Below the pieces are notes generated by a model. That model searched no databases, was not told where the DNA came from, and was given only the letters and a program-made list of their open reading frames with translations. From contig QZCP01000445.1 of the NCBI GenBank assembly GCA_003956705.1, forward strand, positions 13,650-77,649: a stretch of 64,000 bases of DNA, read 5' to 3'. Both the position numbers and the translations under genes were made by a program. This DNA is from Brevipalpus yothersi (taxonomy: Eukaryota; Arthropoda; Arachnida; Trombidiformes; Tenuipalpidae). Of this stretch, positions 40,253 through 50,900 are shown piece after piece; the stretch's first letter is position 1; each line of letters starts with the position of its first letter.

Positions 40253-42261
40253 GCTGTTGGCGGGAAACGTAGAAAGCCTGAAAAATGAAGATTGGGTTTG
40301 GAAGAGCGATGAATTCTTTTGGTTTGTGTATGAGTGTATGAAGAGTGGCCTCATCGAGAGTGGTCTGGAATGATTGAAACTCTCCACTCAGGCCGATCAG
40401 GATTAATGTTCAAACAATGTACATTTTTCTTAACTAATCTTCTTGATACGAGTGGCTACTCTTTTGAGCCATCAAAAGGTTTGTACATTTGATCATTTCC
40501 ACTTCCATCTTTGTGTGAAGTTACCGGGTAATTCTGGATAGAATTTGGGATTAAATGCATACAAATTATGATCAGATTCGAATTCATACGATTATTCGAA
40601 TTATCAACTTTATCCCCATCTTCTAATTCTTATCTGAATATTCTATCAAAATTCATCTGTCATTAATTTTCGAAAAGTTTGAAAAGATTTTGAATGTCTA
40701 CCAGCATGTGCTTATCACTGAACTCATCTTGTCTAGTTCATCTTTGACTCTCCAATCTTCCATTCACTTGTCATTGAAGGAACATTCTTCCTGAATTCTC
40801 AGATAAATTATCTTCCAAGTCATTCGAATTGTTCTCACAATTTGTTTATCCGTATTACACTTATAGTGTGAGGCTTGTAGGGAATATCATTCATGATTTT
40901 TGGTATTATTGTAAATGATCCCCAGATATATCATGGGTGCAGCTTCAACACTTTTACTTGTTGAATTTATCCATCTTCTTATTCTGTTGTTATCTCAACA
41001 AAAATTAGTTCGGAGTTCTTGATTAACTTCAATTCGAATGGAAGATCTTCCATTCAAATTGTTACTCTCATCTCTAAGATGCCTGCTCCATGGGCTGATA
41101 GAATAGAGAGCTTTATTCTTCCTCTTTACCAAGACTTTTGGCTCCATTTTGAACCTCATTCTCATAGCTATCCCTAGAATGGGATCTATCTGAACTTTTG
41201 AATGAGAAAATTCGTATGATCACTACAGTTTCATCACCACAATTAGGCCAAAGATCAAATTTAATCATGTACAATCGAATTTTAAGCTATTGCAGCGAAC
41301 AAGGTATCGAAATTGACAGCTTCATTTGCACGTGCAAATTTTTTGATATTTCAAACTCTCAGGAATTCATTTTTCATGAAAATGATTTTTCACCCATTTC
41401 TACACATACACACACAGCTTTAAGCTACAAAAATCGTGAATATTTCTCTCTCTCTCTCTCTCTTTCTTTCAATCATATTTGTTGTAAATTTTATTCCAAT
41501 AAGTTTGTACAACTGTTTGAACAATTTGTCCTGTCAGCAGATACTTTTCCTTCCTTCCTCACCTTCTTTGTATCATTAAGCTCTTGGACTACCGTTCAAT
41601 TTGAGGTGGCCTCAGATGAAATATATTATTAAAAGTGAGAGAGAGAGAATGAGTGAACGAATAGAATACCTTTTTACAATCTCCATTCAAAAAGTGGAGC
41701 CTCTTCTCATATTAGCTGGCACTTTCATCACTATCAAATAGACACTTTTTTTCTTTCTTATTCATTCATCATACATAGCGAATAATGCATAAAGTTTGCT
41801 CCGAGGTTCTTGTATTTGCATTTATCAATCTCGATCAGTGTCAAGTTTGCCCAAGAGCGATCTATCCATTCGAATGTCTGTCTTATCTGTCAGAGTAGAA
41901 AGTAATTGAATTTTTACTTTGAAACGATACATATGATTATCTATCTGACCAATATTATATCATCGAACCCACTATCGAACGGAATCATTAGAAGAGTTGC
42001 AGTATCATTGTTTCATTCTGATATATATTCATGAATTTTTGATATGTTAATGAGAGAAGTGAAAAATTGATAATCTTCGATTGGTTTTGACACTGTTCAC
42101 TAAGACATTTGATATGAGGATTGAATTGTATCCATCTTCTTTAGCCTTTTATTAAAATTTGTTCGTGATCGATTGACAGTCAATCTTTCTTATGATTTTG
42201 TAGTATTCATTTCATTTCATGATGAAGATCATGGACAAGATCATTTTGATTTGAATTACTC

Positions 42262-42312
<51 letters not shown>

Positions 42313-42848
42313 NNNNNNNNNNNNNNNNNNNNNNNNNNNNNNNNNNNNNNNNNNNNNNNNNNNNNNNNNNNNNNNNNNNNNNNNNNNNNNNNNNNNNNNN
42401 NNNNNNNNNNNNNNNNNNNNNNNNNNNNNNNNNNNNNNNNNNNNNNNNNNNNNNNNNNNNNNNNNNNNNNNNNNNNNNNNNNNNNNNNNNNNNNNNNNNN
42501 NNNNNNNNNNNNNNNNNNNNNNNNNNNNNNNNNNNNNNNNNNNNNNNNNNNNNNNNNNNNNNNNNNNNNNNNNNNNNNNNNNNNNNNNNNNNNNNNNNNN
42601 NNNNNNNNNNNNNNNNNNNNNNNNNNNNNNNNNNNNNNNNNNNNNNNNNNNNNNNNNNNNNNNNNNNNNNNNNNNNNNNNNNNNNNNNNNNNNNNNNNNN
42701 NNNNNNNNNNNNNNNNNNNNNNNNNNNNNNNNNNNNNNNNNNNNNNNNNNNNNNNNNNNNNNNNNNNNNNNNNNNNNNNNNNNNNNNNNNNNNNNNNNNN
42801 NNNNNNNNNNNNNNNNNNNNNNNNNNNNNNNNNNNNNNNNNNNNNNNN

Positions 42849-42937
<89 letters not shown>

Positions 42938-44747
42938 CTGAGCTCTTCCTCTCATTATCTGTGTCCGTTTAATTGCCTACTTTTTGGCCTCTATTCTGAT
43001 TTAGCCAAGCCCATTCTTTGTTATCATCAAGTTTTCTTCCCTTTGACCTCCAATTCGATAGGCCAAGTCCATAGCCAGAAGCTAAGTTTCATCGTTTCCA
43101 TTATGAATTCGACTGCATGATAATTCTAATTTTTCGAATTTGATTCACTTGATAACTCTCTTCTGCAATATATAGACATATTTGATTATCATTTGCATTT
43201 ATTCGAATACAAATTTTTTATGCTTGTACTCTGTCAGAGATGTATTTTGGATGAAAACTGTGTTCGAGTGTCTTAACTTGAGTTGAGTTCTCATTTCTCA
43301 TCGTGTCGAATTTTTATCATTTGTCAAAGTTACGATGAACTCTAGAATGGGCATCGAGCAGGCTGAATTAGATTGGATTTATATCTATAAAATTCCGATG
43401 ATCAGCTGGCTCCAACTGATATTTGCTATCATATGAATAATAATCTCACTCCAGTTTGTTTGAATGACTCTTCGCTGATATTGAAAGCTCCAAAATACGC
43501 TTGTAATTGCCTTCCGATATGTTTGATTCAAACTTTCTCTCTCTCTCTCTTGAACAGAGCTATTCAAGTGAAACTACTCTGACATCATCATCTCACTATG
43601 AGTCGTCTGAAAAAAATCATCAATCGAAGATCAGAGGTATAATTCAAATCTCAAATCGTATAAATTGTTTAACATGGTGTCTTACAAATTCAACCCTACG
43701 ATTCAATCCTCACAGCTAGCAATGAATCGATACCGAACGAGGCACACGAAAATCCGAAGATAACTATCCGTCTCAATTCTGAGGAGAATCAAGAAAGACG
43801 TCGAATAAGTGAGATCATACGAAATCTGCTGCGCCGTCGACCACCACTAGATTATTTGCGAGAAAAGGGCATCTTTAAAGGTAAATTTCTTTCTCCTTTG
43901 GTTTTGGTTGAAAACAGTTCATCGACTCACTTTTGATCTGATTTACTAGATGAACCAGTATTCGGAAGTGATTTGGTAATCCTGTGTGCAAGAGAGGGAC
44001 AAAATGTTCCAACCATCGTTCGAGTTTGTGTCCAGGTTATTGACCAGCATTTGGATACTGATGGTCTCTATCGTATTTGTGGTAATTTATCTGAAGTTCA
44101 GAAACTTCGATTCCAAGTTAACAATGGTCAGTGTGACTTTCCATGTCGATTAAATTTTTCCATGCAAAATTTGTGTTCTTCTAATTGTGAAGTTCCATTT
44201 CGAATTTTCAGGTAACTACCAAGGAATCAAATCTCAAAGTAACGTTCATGTGATAACAGGACTATTGAAATTATTTCTACGGGATCTACGAGAGCCTCTT
44301 TTTCCGTTTGACCTATTCAACTCGTTCATGAAATCAGTTGGTAAGACAATAGGAGTCAATTTTGTTTTTCTTGTCTCATCTGTTTACTTCTCTGAGCAGC
44401 TATTACAGACAAAGAACGTCGATGTAAATTCTTGAGTGGTCTAATCAAGCAACTACCTGCGAGCAATAATCAAACTTTGAAATTCATTCTCGCACACCTT
44501 CTCAGGTGAGGTTTATCTTCAGTAATTGTTATCAACTGAATCGAATTTTTTCTCTTTTCATAGAGTTGTTGACCATCAAGAGCAGAATCGGATGAAGCTA
44601 CAAAATTTGGCAATCGTATTTGGTCCTAGTCTGATGTGGCCTAGGAGTGAAACGAAAGATCTGAATCATGATATGATGCTGAGAGTTAATTGTAATAAGG
44701 TTGTTGAAGAATTGTTGGTTGAATTCAAAGTATTGTTCAGCGATTAA
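35397..44747 (+). CDS. RhoGAP-domain protein, ARHGAP9/12/15/27-like C-terminus
   Basis: GTPase-activating protein for Rho-family small GTPases (Rac/Rho/Cdc42). Exons 35397-35603, 43558-43636, 43716-43880, 43950-44126, 44212-44340, 44400-44505 and 44564-44747 join without frame loss into 348 residues. The domain runs from about 125 to 345: LRRRPPLDYLREKGIFK, then FGSDL, the arginine-finger motif DGLYRICGN (Arg192), HVITGLLKLFLRDLREPLFP, and NLAIVFGPSLMW. The first 120 residues are polar and Ser/Lys-rich with no domain. The wording of the GAP domain is closest to the ARHGAP9/12/15/27 group, whose members normally carry PH (and often SH3/WW) domains upstream. None was found in the 8-kb intron, although a 536-bp N-gap lies there. 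The gene ends tail-to-tail with fatty acid synthase. Confidence 0.9.
36025..36112 (-). CDS. Secreted peptide gene, exon 2 (Trp/Gly-rich tail)
   Basis: Acceptor ctttatcag then T completing His61. It encodes 28 residues beginning AKSWGSWGGGGW and a TGA stop. The exon is far more GC-rich than its surroundings, which fits constrained Trp/Gly/Pro codons. No frame other than this one gives the Trp/Gly pattern. Confidence 0.72.
36025..36648 (-). CDS. Secreted cationic peptide with Trp/Gly-rich tail, two exons, 89 residues
   Basis: Exon 1 is 36648-36467 and exon 2 is 36112-36025; the GT-AG junction completes a His codon (CA|T) and keeps frame to a TGA. The protein has a clear signal peptide (MQRLFFVHIFLATVLIAFMM, cleavage likely after Gly26). 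Next comes a Lys/Leu segment FKKLFLKKLIKAGIFAKLLA (27-46) that forms an amphipathic cationic helix on paper. A basic/hydrophobic stretch with PLPI (48-60) follows, then a 28-residue tail with seven Trp and nine Gly (WGSWGGGGWGW, ending WGGW). The gene is nested in a RhoGAP intron on the opposite strand and has its own TATA box. Such composition suits a membrane-active defence peptide or a structural secretion (cuticle, egg or saliva). I do not recognise the family. Function is inferred only from composition. Confidence 0.75.
36467..36648 (-). CDS. Secreted peptide gene, exon 1 (signal peptide and cationic helix)
   Basis: It encodes residues 1-60 plus two bases. The donor is TTCCA|GTGAGT. The leader before the ATG is about 110 nt if transcription starts 25-30 bp after the TATA box. 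Confidence 0.75.
36786..36793 (-). promoter_or_regulatory. TATA box of the secreted peptide gene
   Basis: TATATAAG on the minus strand, 138 bp upstream of the ATG. A 51-bp (GA)n tract (as read on this strand) starts about 85 bp further upstream at 36879-36929, a promoter layout like GAGA-plus-TATA genes in arthropods. Confidence 0.6.
36879..36929. repeat. (CT)n microsatellite upstream of the secreted peptide gene
   Basis: About 25 units; reads as GA on the strand of the peptide gene and sits in its promoter region. Confidence 0.95.
37301..37360. repeat. (AG)n microsatellite, 60 bp
   Basis: Thirty perfect AG units in the RhoGAP intron. Confidence 0.96.
37711..37742. repeat. (GA)n microsatellite
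   Basis: About 16 GA units; another, interrupted GA run lies at about 37578-37608. Confidence 0.9.
38552..38899 (+). pseudogene. Coding-like fragment broken by frameshifts and a stop, identity unknown
   Basis: Three consecutive pieces in different frames look protein-coding. 38552-38617 gives TQERGHNLSTKHQYEEEDKI. 38617-38775 gives EDEIEKLIQSELSDEDDIRD, then EVHPDRKVLAKVEPFMIGIV and a stop. A third frame, overlapping the end of the second, gives ELDPRDISYNDPIHLEHHLS, then SRLNEQVQILLF, a stop and HKLEKSNRKNFNQFA. The composition (acidic, charged, few rare patterns) and higher GC than the flanks suggest a decayed gene copy or retro-copied fragment. I cannot name the parent. It could also be chance or a set of unrecognised exons. 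Confidence 0.35.
40200..40249. repeat. (AG)n microsatellite, 50 bp
   Basis: About 25 perfect units in the RhoGAP intron. Confidence 0.95.
42265..42930. repeat. (CT)n microsatellite spanning an N-gap
   Basis: At least 48 bp and 82 bp of CT repeat on the two sides of the gap. Confidence 0.96.
42313..42848. other. Assembly gap (536 N) inside a (CT)n array
   Basis: Flanked by CT repeat on both sides (42265-42312 and 42849-42930). It lies in the RhoGAP intron, about 700 bp before the first GAP-side exon. Confidence 0.99.
43558..43636 (+). CDS. RhoGAP gene exon: Ser-rich linker
   Basis: It is preceded by a (CT)n pyrimidine tract and a ttgaacag acceptor. It encodes SYSSETTLTSSSHYESSEKN and a few more residues, then ends G|GTATAA (phase 1). 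The following intron is only 79 bp. Confidence 0.75.
43716..43880 (+). CDS. RhoGAP gene exon: entry into the GAP domain
   Basis: It encodes ASNESIPNEAHENPKITIRL and onward to an Arg-rich helix (RRRISEIIRNLLRRRPP) and REKGIFK, ending phase 1 at AAAG|GTAAAT. LRRRPPLDYLREKGIFK matches the start of ARHGAP9/12/15/27-type GAP domains. Confidence 0.88.
43950..44126 (+). CDS. RhoGAP gene exon with the arginine finger
   Basis: It encodes DEPVFGSDLVILCAREG through LDTDGLYRICGNLSEVQKLR to QVNN. The arginine of LYRICG is the catalytic finger (residue 192); the usual serine two residues later is cysteine here. Ends phase 1 at AATG|GTCAGT. Confidence 0.93.
44212..44340 (+). CDS. RhoGAP gene exon, central GAP helices
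   Basis: It encodes GNYQGIKSQSNVHVITGLLK, then LFLRDLREPLFPFDLFNSF, ending MKSV in phase 1. KxFxRxLPEPL is a hallmark of the fold; here it is KLFLRDLREPL. Flanking introns are 85 and 59 bp. Confidence 0.93.
44400..44505 (+). CDS. RhoGAP gene exon, helices after the active site
   Basis: It encodes AITDKERRCKFLSGLIKQLP and then NNQTLKFILAHLL, ending phase 2 at CTCAG|GTGAGG. This matches the LPxxNxxTLKxLxxHL segment of RhoGAP domains. Confidence 0.92.
44564..44747 (+). CDS. RhoGAP gene last exon
   Basis: After a 58-bp intron it encodes VVDHQEQNRMKLQNLAIVFG, then PSLMW and a C-terminal helix ending KVLFSD and a TAA stop. NLAIVFGPSL carries the conserved asparagine of the GAP active site. Confidence 0.93.
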
Positions 44748-45581
44748 TAGAGCCCTGAACTAATTGGTACGCATTCCTTCAAGAGTTTTTGTTAATATTA
44801 TTTATTTTTGCGTAAGTTTCGGTGATTCTCAAACTGGCATTTTTCTTTCTAATCCTCTAATCTTACTTAAAAAATCATTATCATTCTCGTAAGAGAATTG
44901 TATTTAATTTTGTTGAAAATATAGATTGATGATTATTCATCATTCAAAAGTTTCTCTTTGAAATAATTTTAGAATCAAACACATATCACAGTCATCTCAT
45001 TGGGAAGATCCCATTTTCTTCACATCATCAAGCCATCTTCGGGCCTTAGCAGAAACCTACTCACCCCTGAAGTTAGCCTCTAAAGTACAATATCAACAGT
45101 TTCTACCTTTTCCGATGCAAAATTTGGTATAAGTTGTACTTTTGACAAATAATAGCTTCATTCGACTCGGTATGGAACTGCATCTGCGCCAGGTATTCTT
45201 CACTCCTGAACTATGATGATGGTCGATCAACTAATTAATGTTGGGAAGCTTCTTAAATATACGATTTACCAGAATTTCTGGTACTGTCCTCAGACATATA
45301 TTCATATACCTGCAACCAGTATTCATGGTGAGAGTTATTCACTTTGCGAAAAAATCTGAGAAAATCTCATTCCAACTCCAATATGACTAAATAGATGGAT
45401 AAGTTAGATCATTCTGGCTTCAAATAAAAAGGGAGACCCTCCTGAGTATTGATCCGAAAATAAATCTAGATAAAATGTAAGAGGAAAAATTTTACACAGA
45501 GAAGAGATAAAAAATTGTAAAAGTTACATAATTGAATAAATTTGAATGATATTGAAATATTAACAGAAAAATTCTGTTTTG
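44748..45581. other. Convergent 3' region between RhoGAP and fatty acid synthase
   Basis: Holds both 3' UTRs. Plus-strand AATAAA occurs at 45423-45428 and 45459-45464. On the minus strand AATAAA occurs at 44801-44806 and ATTAAA at 44903-44908. If these are used, the two transcripts overlap tail-to-tail by several hundred bases. No other coding sequence seen. Confidence 0.45.
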
Positions 45582-45704
45582 TCAAGCGAATTGAAGGTAA
45601 GTCAAAGTTGTATCCAAATATGACCCAACTTGTTCAGCGTTCTCTTTGATGAATGATTGATGAGTACCGTTAATCTTCTGTACCAAAACTTTACCGGTTA
45701 TATA
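45582..45704 (-). CDS. FASN: FASN exon 5: TE C-terminus with catalytic histidine
   Basis: After a 93-bp intron and a tttttcag acceptor it encodes 40 residues, YITGKVLVQKINGTHQSFIK to TYLQFA, then TGA. GTHQSF aligns with the GDHRT motif of animal thioesterases, so His2520 completes the catalytic triad. Confidence 0.92.
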   Translation of the reverse strand, partial: YITGKVLVQKINGTHQSFIKENAEQVGSYLDTTLTYLQFA

Positions 45705-47874
45705 CTGAAAAATGGAATGAAATATCAAATTAAGTATCAAAAAGTTAGAAAAAGATAAAATTTCAATCTTATCGAATCATTGCGAATCATTTCTCACCTT
45801 AGATAGTCCATAATCAGGTACTTCAAATTCTTCAACATCATTTTCCATAGGATCTGAGCAACGTATCAATGTCATGTCTCCGGTAAACTTGTTGTCCGTC
45901 TTATAGAAATAGGTTAATTTCATTTTATGATAATATCGTTCAGCTGCAGCGGCCACTTTCTTCGAATCACAAACATAATCAGTTTGCCTATTAATCAAGT
46001 CAGCCATCACTTGATATCGTTTCTCCTTATCATTAACCAGAGTAAGATGTTCTTTGAGACGATCAAGATCGCCAATGTTGAGGAAACAAGAGGCAACACC
46101 GACCAAAATTTCCACATGAACCTCATGTTCACTGGTGAAACCTTTCTGATTGATCAATCTGCCCGCTTGAGCTTGGAAAAGTTCTGGTGATGAGTCCATC
46201 AGAATCAATTTTTCCACCGCTTGTGGTCCAAATTTATCTTGAAGCTGGCATGCAACTTCCATAGCTAAAACACCACCAAAAGAGTAGCCAATAATGTCGA
46301 ATTGAGATTCTTCTGGATATTTTTCTCGTATCTGATTGACATAAAATTCGCCGATTGTTTGAACTGATTCATATGAATCCAATGGAGCACTCCAATTGAC
46401 ACCGGTCACTGGTCTGGTGATATGTTGTAGCAATGGAGCCATCGATTTGAATGATCCTTCGATGGGAGGGAAAAGGAATACTCGACCTCCATTGCCACTG
46501 TTGAGTTGGACAAATATTTCGGATGGTACTTCCAGTGGATCAAAATCAATATTGGCCGCTATGGCCGCATCAGCTGGTGACATGAAAGCAGTTGAATTGT
46601 CCGATTTTTTGCGTCTCTCCTCAATCTTAGGTATATCTTTGATCTTGAGATTTCGAATTTCTTGAGTGGACAATACTAAATCATATTCTCTTTCCAGACC
46701 TTGCTTAATTTCAACCGTCATCAGAGAATCCATTCCCAGATCACCGAGTGTTGAATTTGGATCTAATTTTGATGGATCCTTGACACCGAGAACATGACAG
46801 ATTGTGGTGAGAAGACTTTCTTTACCGGAAATTGCTGATCTTTTAGTATCAGCGAGAACAATTGATGACACTACAGCGTATGGAGATTGAACAAATTTAT
46901 CCATAGTCTCGAATATGGACGGTAACCGTTGTGGTACAGTTCCAGCGATATTCAAATCATTTCCACCCATAACTTCGGCCACAAATCCAACATCACCCAA
47001 AGCACCCCACTGGATAGCCAATCCAGGTAGATTGTCAGTTCGCCTCTTTTCACATATCCTCTCCAGAGATGAATTAGCGAAACCATAATTTGATTGACCA
47101 GCATTACCTTTACCTGCGGCCACCGATGAGAAGCATACAAAATGTTCCAATTCATGGCATCGACTTCGAGTCACCTCATCGAGTAACATTGCCGCTCGTG
47201 TTTTGGGTCCAGCAACTTCTTCAAATGTTTCCGCAGTTTGATTCTCAATGAGAGCATCCTTCAACACCATGGCCAACAGGAATATACCACCCACTGGTGC
47301 AATACTTTCCGCTTCATCAATCAGCCGGTGGACCGATTCTTTGCTTAAACAGTCTTCATTGGAAATTATTATACGTGGATTAAATGAGGCCGAATTGTTG
47401 AGTCGATCGATTGACATTTGTTGATATGGCTCCTTGATGCCCGATCTTGAGGTAAGAATTAGATTAGCTGCTCCTTTGGACAGCATCCAATCGGCAATCT
47501 CAAGTCCCAAACCACCGAGACCTCCGGTGATAATGTATGATCGTTCGGGATTGAAGTAAGTTTGAGCAATACATGGATACAATTGTTCATTACTGTTGAC
47601 ATTTGTTTTTTCATCTTGAATTTTGATCAACACTTTTCCGATATGTTTACCAGAGGCCATGAATCGGAAGCTTTTCTCAATTTCATCTCGTTCAAATGTA
47701 TGATAACTTAATGGTCTCACTTCACCGGTAGTAATTCCATTATACATCAATTGAGCGATTCTGTGCCACAATTCTCGAGCTCTTGAATCACCAAAAACAC
47801 AATCAGCTTGAAGATGGGCCAAACAGACCACGTGCATTGTTTTATTGTCAGCCAGAAGAGCTCCGTCTTAAGAA

Positions 47875-47925
<51 letters not shown>

Positions 47926-50900
47926 TTAGAAGAATTAGAAAAATCGTGAATTCAGGTTAATAATTTCCAGGTAAAGTTTGACTACTTACCTAGCTTATTA
48001 TTCTGAACGATATCATATTTTCCAATTTCAATGTATCGGCCACTCTCAGCTAGACATCGAACGGATGCTTTCAATTTATCTTCCGCCAAACTGTTCAACA
48101 CCATGTCCACACCTCGACCATTGGTAACTCGTAACACTTGCTCTTCGAATGTTGTGTCTCGAGAATTGGCGATATGATCATCATCAAGTTGTGGAAATCG
48201 TTTTTTCATGAACTCTCTTTTCTCTTGGGTGCCAACAGTGACGAAAACTTCACAACCATGGGCCAAACATATGGACACAGCTGCTTGTCCAACAGCACCG
48301 GAACCAGCATGAATCAAAATTGATTCACCGTTACACAGATTGCCTCGAATATTCAGACCATAGTAGGCAGTGAAATAAGCTACCGGTATTGTGGCTGCCT
48401 CTTCCAATGTCCACTGACTGGGCACTTCATAATAGCCCACTCTTGAGTCAGCCCAAAGTGAGGTGGCAATTGCCCTACAATCAGTGAATCCCATCACTCG
48501 TTTACCATCAGATGTGACACCAGAATATTCCATTCCAATCAGACAATCAGTGAAATAGCCTTCCGGATAGGCATCCAGGGGAATACGTCCACTGGCCACC
48601 ATGACATCTTTGAAATTGAGTGCAGCATAGTGGACTTTGATGTGTTCCAATTGTAAGTGAGAATTGGCTACCTGTTTTTCACCCCAAACATCTTGGGCTG
48701 ATCTGAACCACCGGAAACTAGAAAGATCTCCTTTTGTTTTCACATTAGCGTATACATATTTAGATTTCATCATCGGCTCATCTATATCATCAGATGGTGA
48801 GCTCGCTAGACAACCGAGAATGCCTTCCTTCACCATATTGAATGTAAGATTTTTTCGAAGAATATCGGCTGGAATTTTGATGCTTCCATCAGAATTTCGA
48901 TCCAAACCACTTGGACAATAGTAGCATTTGATCATTCCACCTTTTGGCTCTCGCCGTAAACATGTGGTCAATCCCATAATTCCATTGGTCAATCCTTCAC
49001 CAGCTAACCATATTGTTTTCGATTTTTCATTCAGATCGTTCTTGAGTGTATCGACCCATTCGAAATTGTTCTCAGTGACCTGAATAATGCTCACCTCTTT
49101 CTCAATTGTTTCCAGATCAACAGTTTTTCGTAGCAAAATTGATGCCCATCCTTCTGATTCGATAATTTTTTCGGCCACTACTGTGAATCCGCTACTCTGA
49201 ATGTGATCATTGATCGACTTTATATCACCAAAATCTGGCTTGGATATTCCAAGCAATTCCATGAGAACCTCTTCCAGGTTGGTCAAATGATTTCGGAAAC
49301 TGAGTAACAAGAATCCATCATCTTTTATGCACTCATAGCAAGTTTGCAGTGATTCTTTGAGGTCATACACTGCTGTTTCTGATCCTAGCATGATACTTGA
49401 TCGATAGTCTCGAAACACGAATAGATCAGATGATTTCAGGTCACCCATACGTTTGGGATCAGTCGAAAATTTGACCATTTTTTGACCAGGAGCATCAACA
49501 TGTTGGAAATTTTCCTCAGGAACCACCAGCATCGATGTACATCGGAGTCCATTGAATTCCAAGAATGTGCTCAAATATTCATTGATAATATCGTAAGTGA
49601 AATTGATTTCGGACACATTAATTGTTCGTCCACTTATATTGTCAGTGATGATTTGCAATTGTGATTGAATTGAATGGTATAAAGGCTCTCGTAGAAGCAT
49701 ATCTCGAGGTAAACGTTTTCGATTTTTTTCAATTAAATCTCGCAATTTTTCCAGAGGACTTAACTTCACCTCATCTTCAGCATCCACTGAATTATTATTA
49801 TCATTTTCATTATTATTATCATCTCTTTCTTTCTCTTCTTTTTCCTCAAGTGACAAAGCTTGCTCAAAAAGGGATAGTAAAGCATGTTTCTCTTCACCAA
49901 GAGATGTGGTTCTCTTAATTTGTTCAGCATCATCTTTGGACAATTCAGTGTTATATTTGATTGCCTCAACACATTTGATACACAATTGTTCATATTCGAT
50001 CAGGTTGGTTGATAATTTGACTGGCATGGTCAAAAGTTCATCGTATGGAACGAAACGAGAAACTTCCAGACGAGCTTGTTGACTTTTTTGACGTCTTTCT
50101 ACTGGACTTGCTTTCAATCCTTTCAGAATTAATCCTGGTGCAACACCAATATTGGCCACAGGATCAAATCTGACCTCAATTTCACGCTTTCCAGTCTCTT
50201 TTCGATGTTCTTCGAGTGCCTCTTCCGTTTCATTGATATTGATGTACACATATTCCATGTAGGTTGGTAGGTATAGACGACGTTGCTTTTTGGACAGAAC
50301 GGCAATCTGAAGACATGAATCGGCAAAACTGATCCAATGATTTTGATACTTGATCATTGCACTACTACCATCAGCTTTGGCTTCAACAATTCCCTGAAAT
50401 GATTCACCATAATCGTAGCCACGAACACGAAGCTCTTTGTAAATATCTTTTCGCTTGAGGATCAGTTCATTTTCTTTATCTGGTCTTTTGGCTAATTTAA
50501 ATTGATCCTGTTCTGATGTAAATTTCACTTTCGGTAATCGCCACCGACCGGTGACACAGATTGCACCACCTTCAGTGATTGAAAATTCTTCTGAATTCAA
50601 ATTCAAATTGCACACAAATCGATGAGTTTTGCTAGGATCCATAACAGTTGCCCGATGAAGTTTGACATCCATAAATTCGAGAGCAAAATCACGTCTCTGG
50701 GCTACACCAAGTTTCAATATCACACTTTCCCACGCAACATACAGATATCCGGTAGCCGGAAACAGAACTCGGCCATCAATGAAGTGGCCACGTAAGAATT
50801 TCCATGTTGAATTTATCAGCTCAATACTGTATTTCAAATCTTGTGTCGGTGTGAAATATTGTGGAAAACGGCAAACATTGTGATCTATGGAGTGATCCCA

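Larger units (their letters stand above)
35604..43557 (+). other. RhoGAP intron, about 8 kb, hosting a nested gene
   Basis: It contains the minus-strand secreted-peptide gene (36025-36648), a coding-like frameshifted fragment (38552-38899), several long (GA)n/(CT)n arrays and a 536-bp N-gap. No PH, SH3 or WW exon was recognised on the plus strand. The region 38900-42260 is AT-rich with nothing I can name; a 144-codon frame at 41198-41632 includes a CT repeat and looks like chance. Confidence 0.6.

Noticed and set aside
41198..41632. 144-codon plus-strand frame in the RhoGAP intron
   Set aside because: Part of it is a CT repeat and the rest has no recognisable features or splice context.
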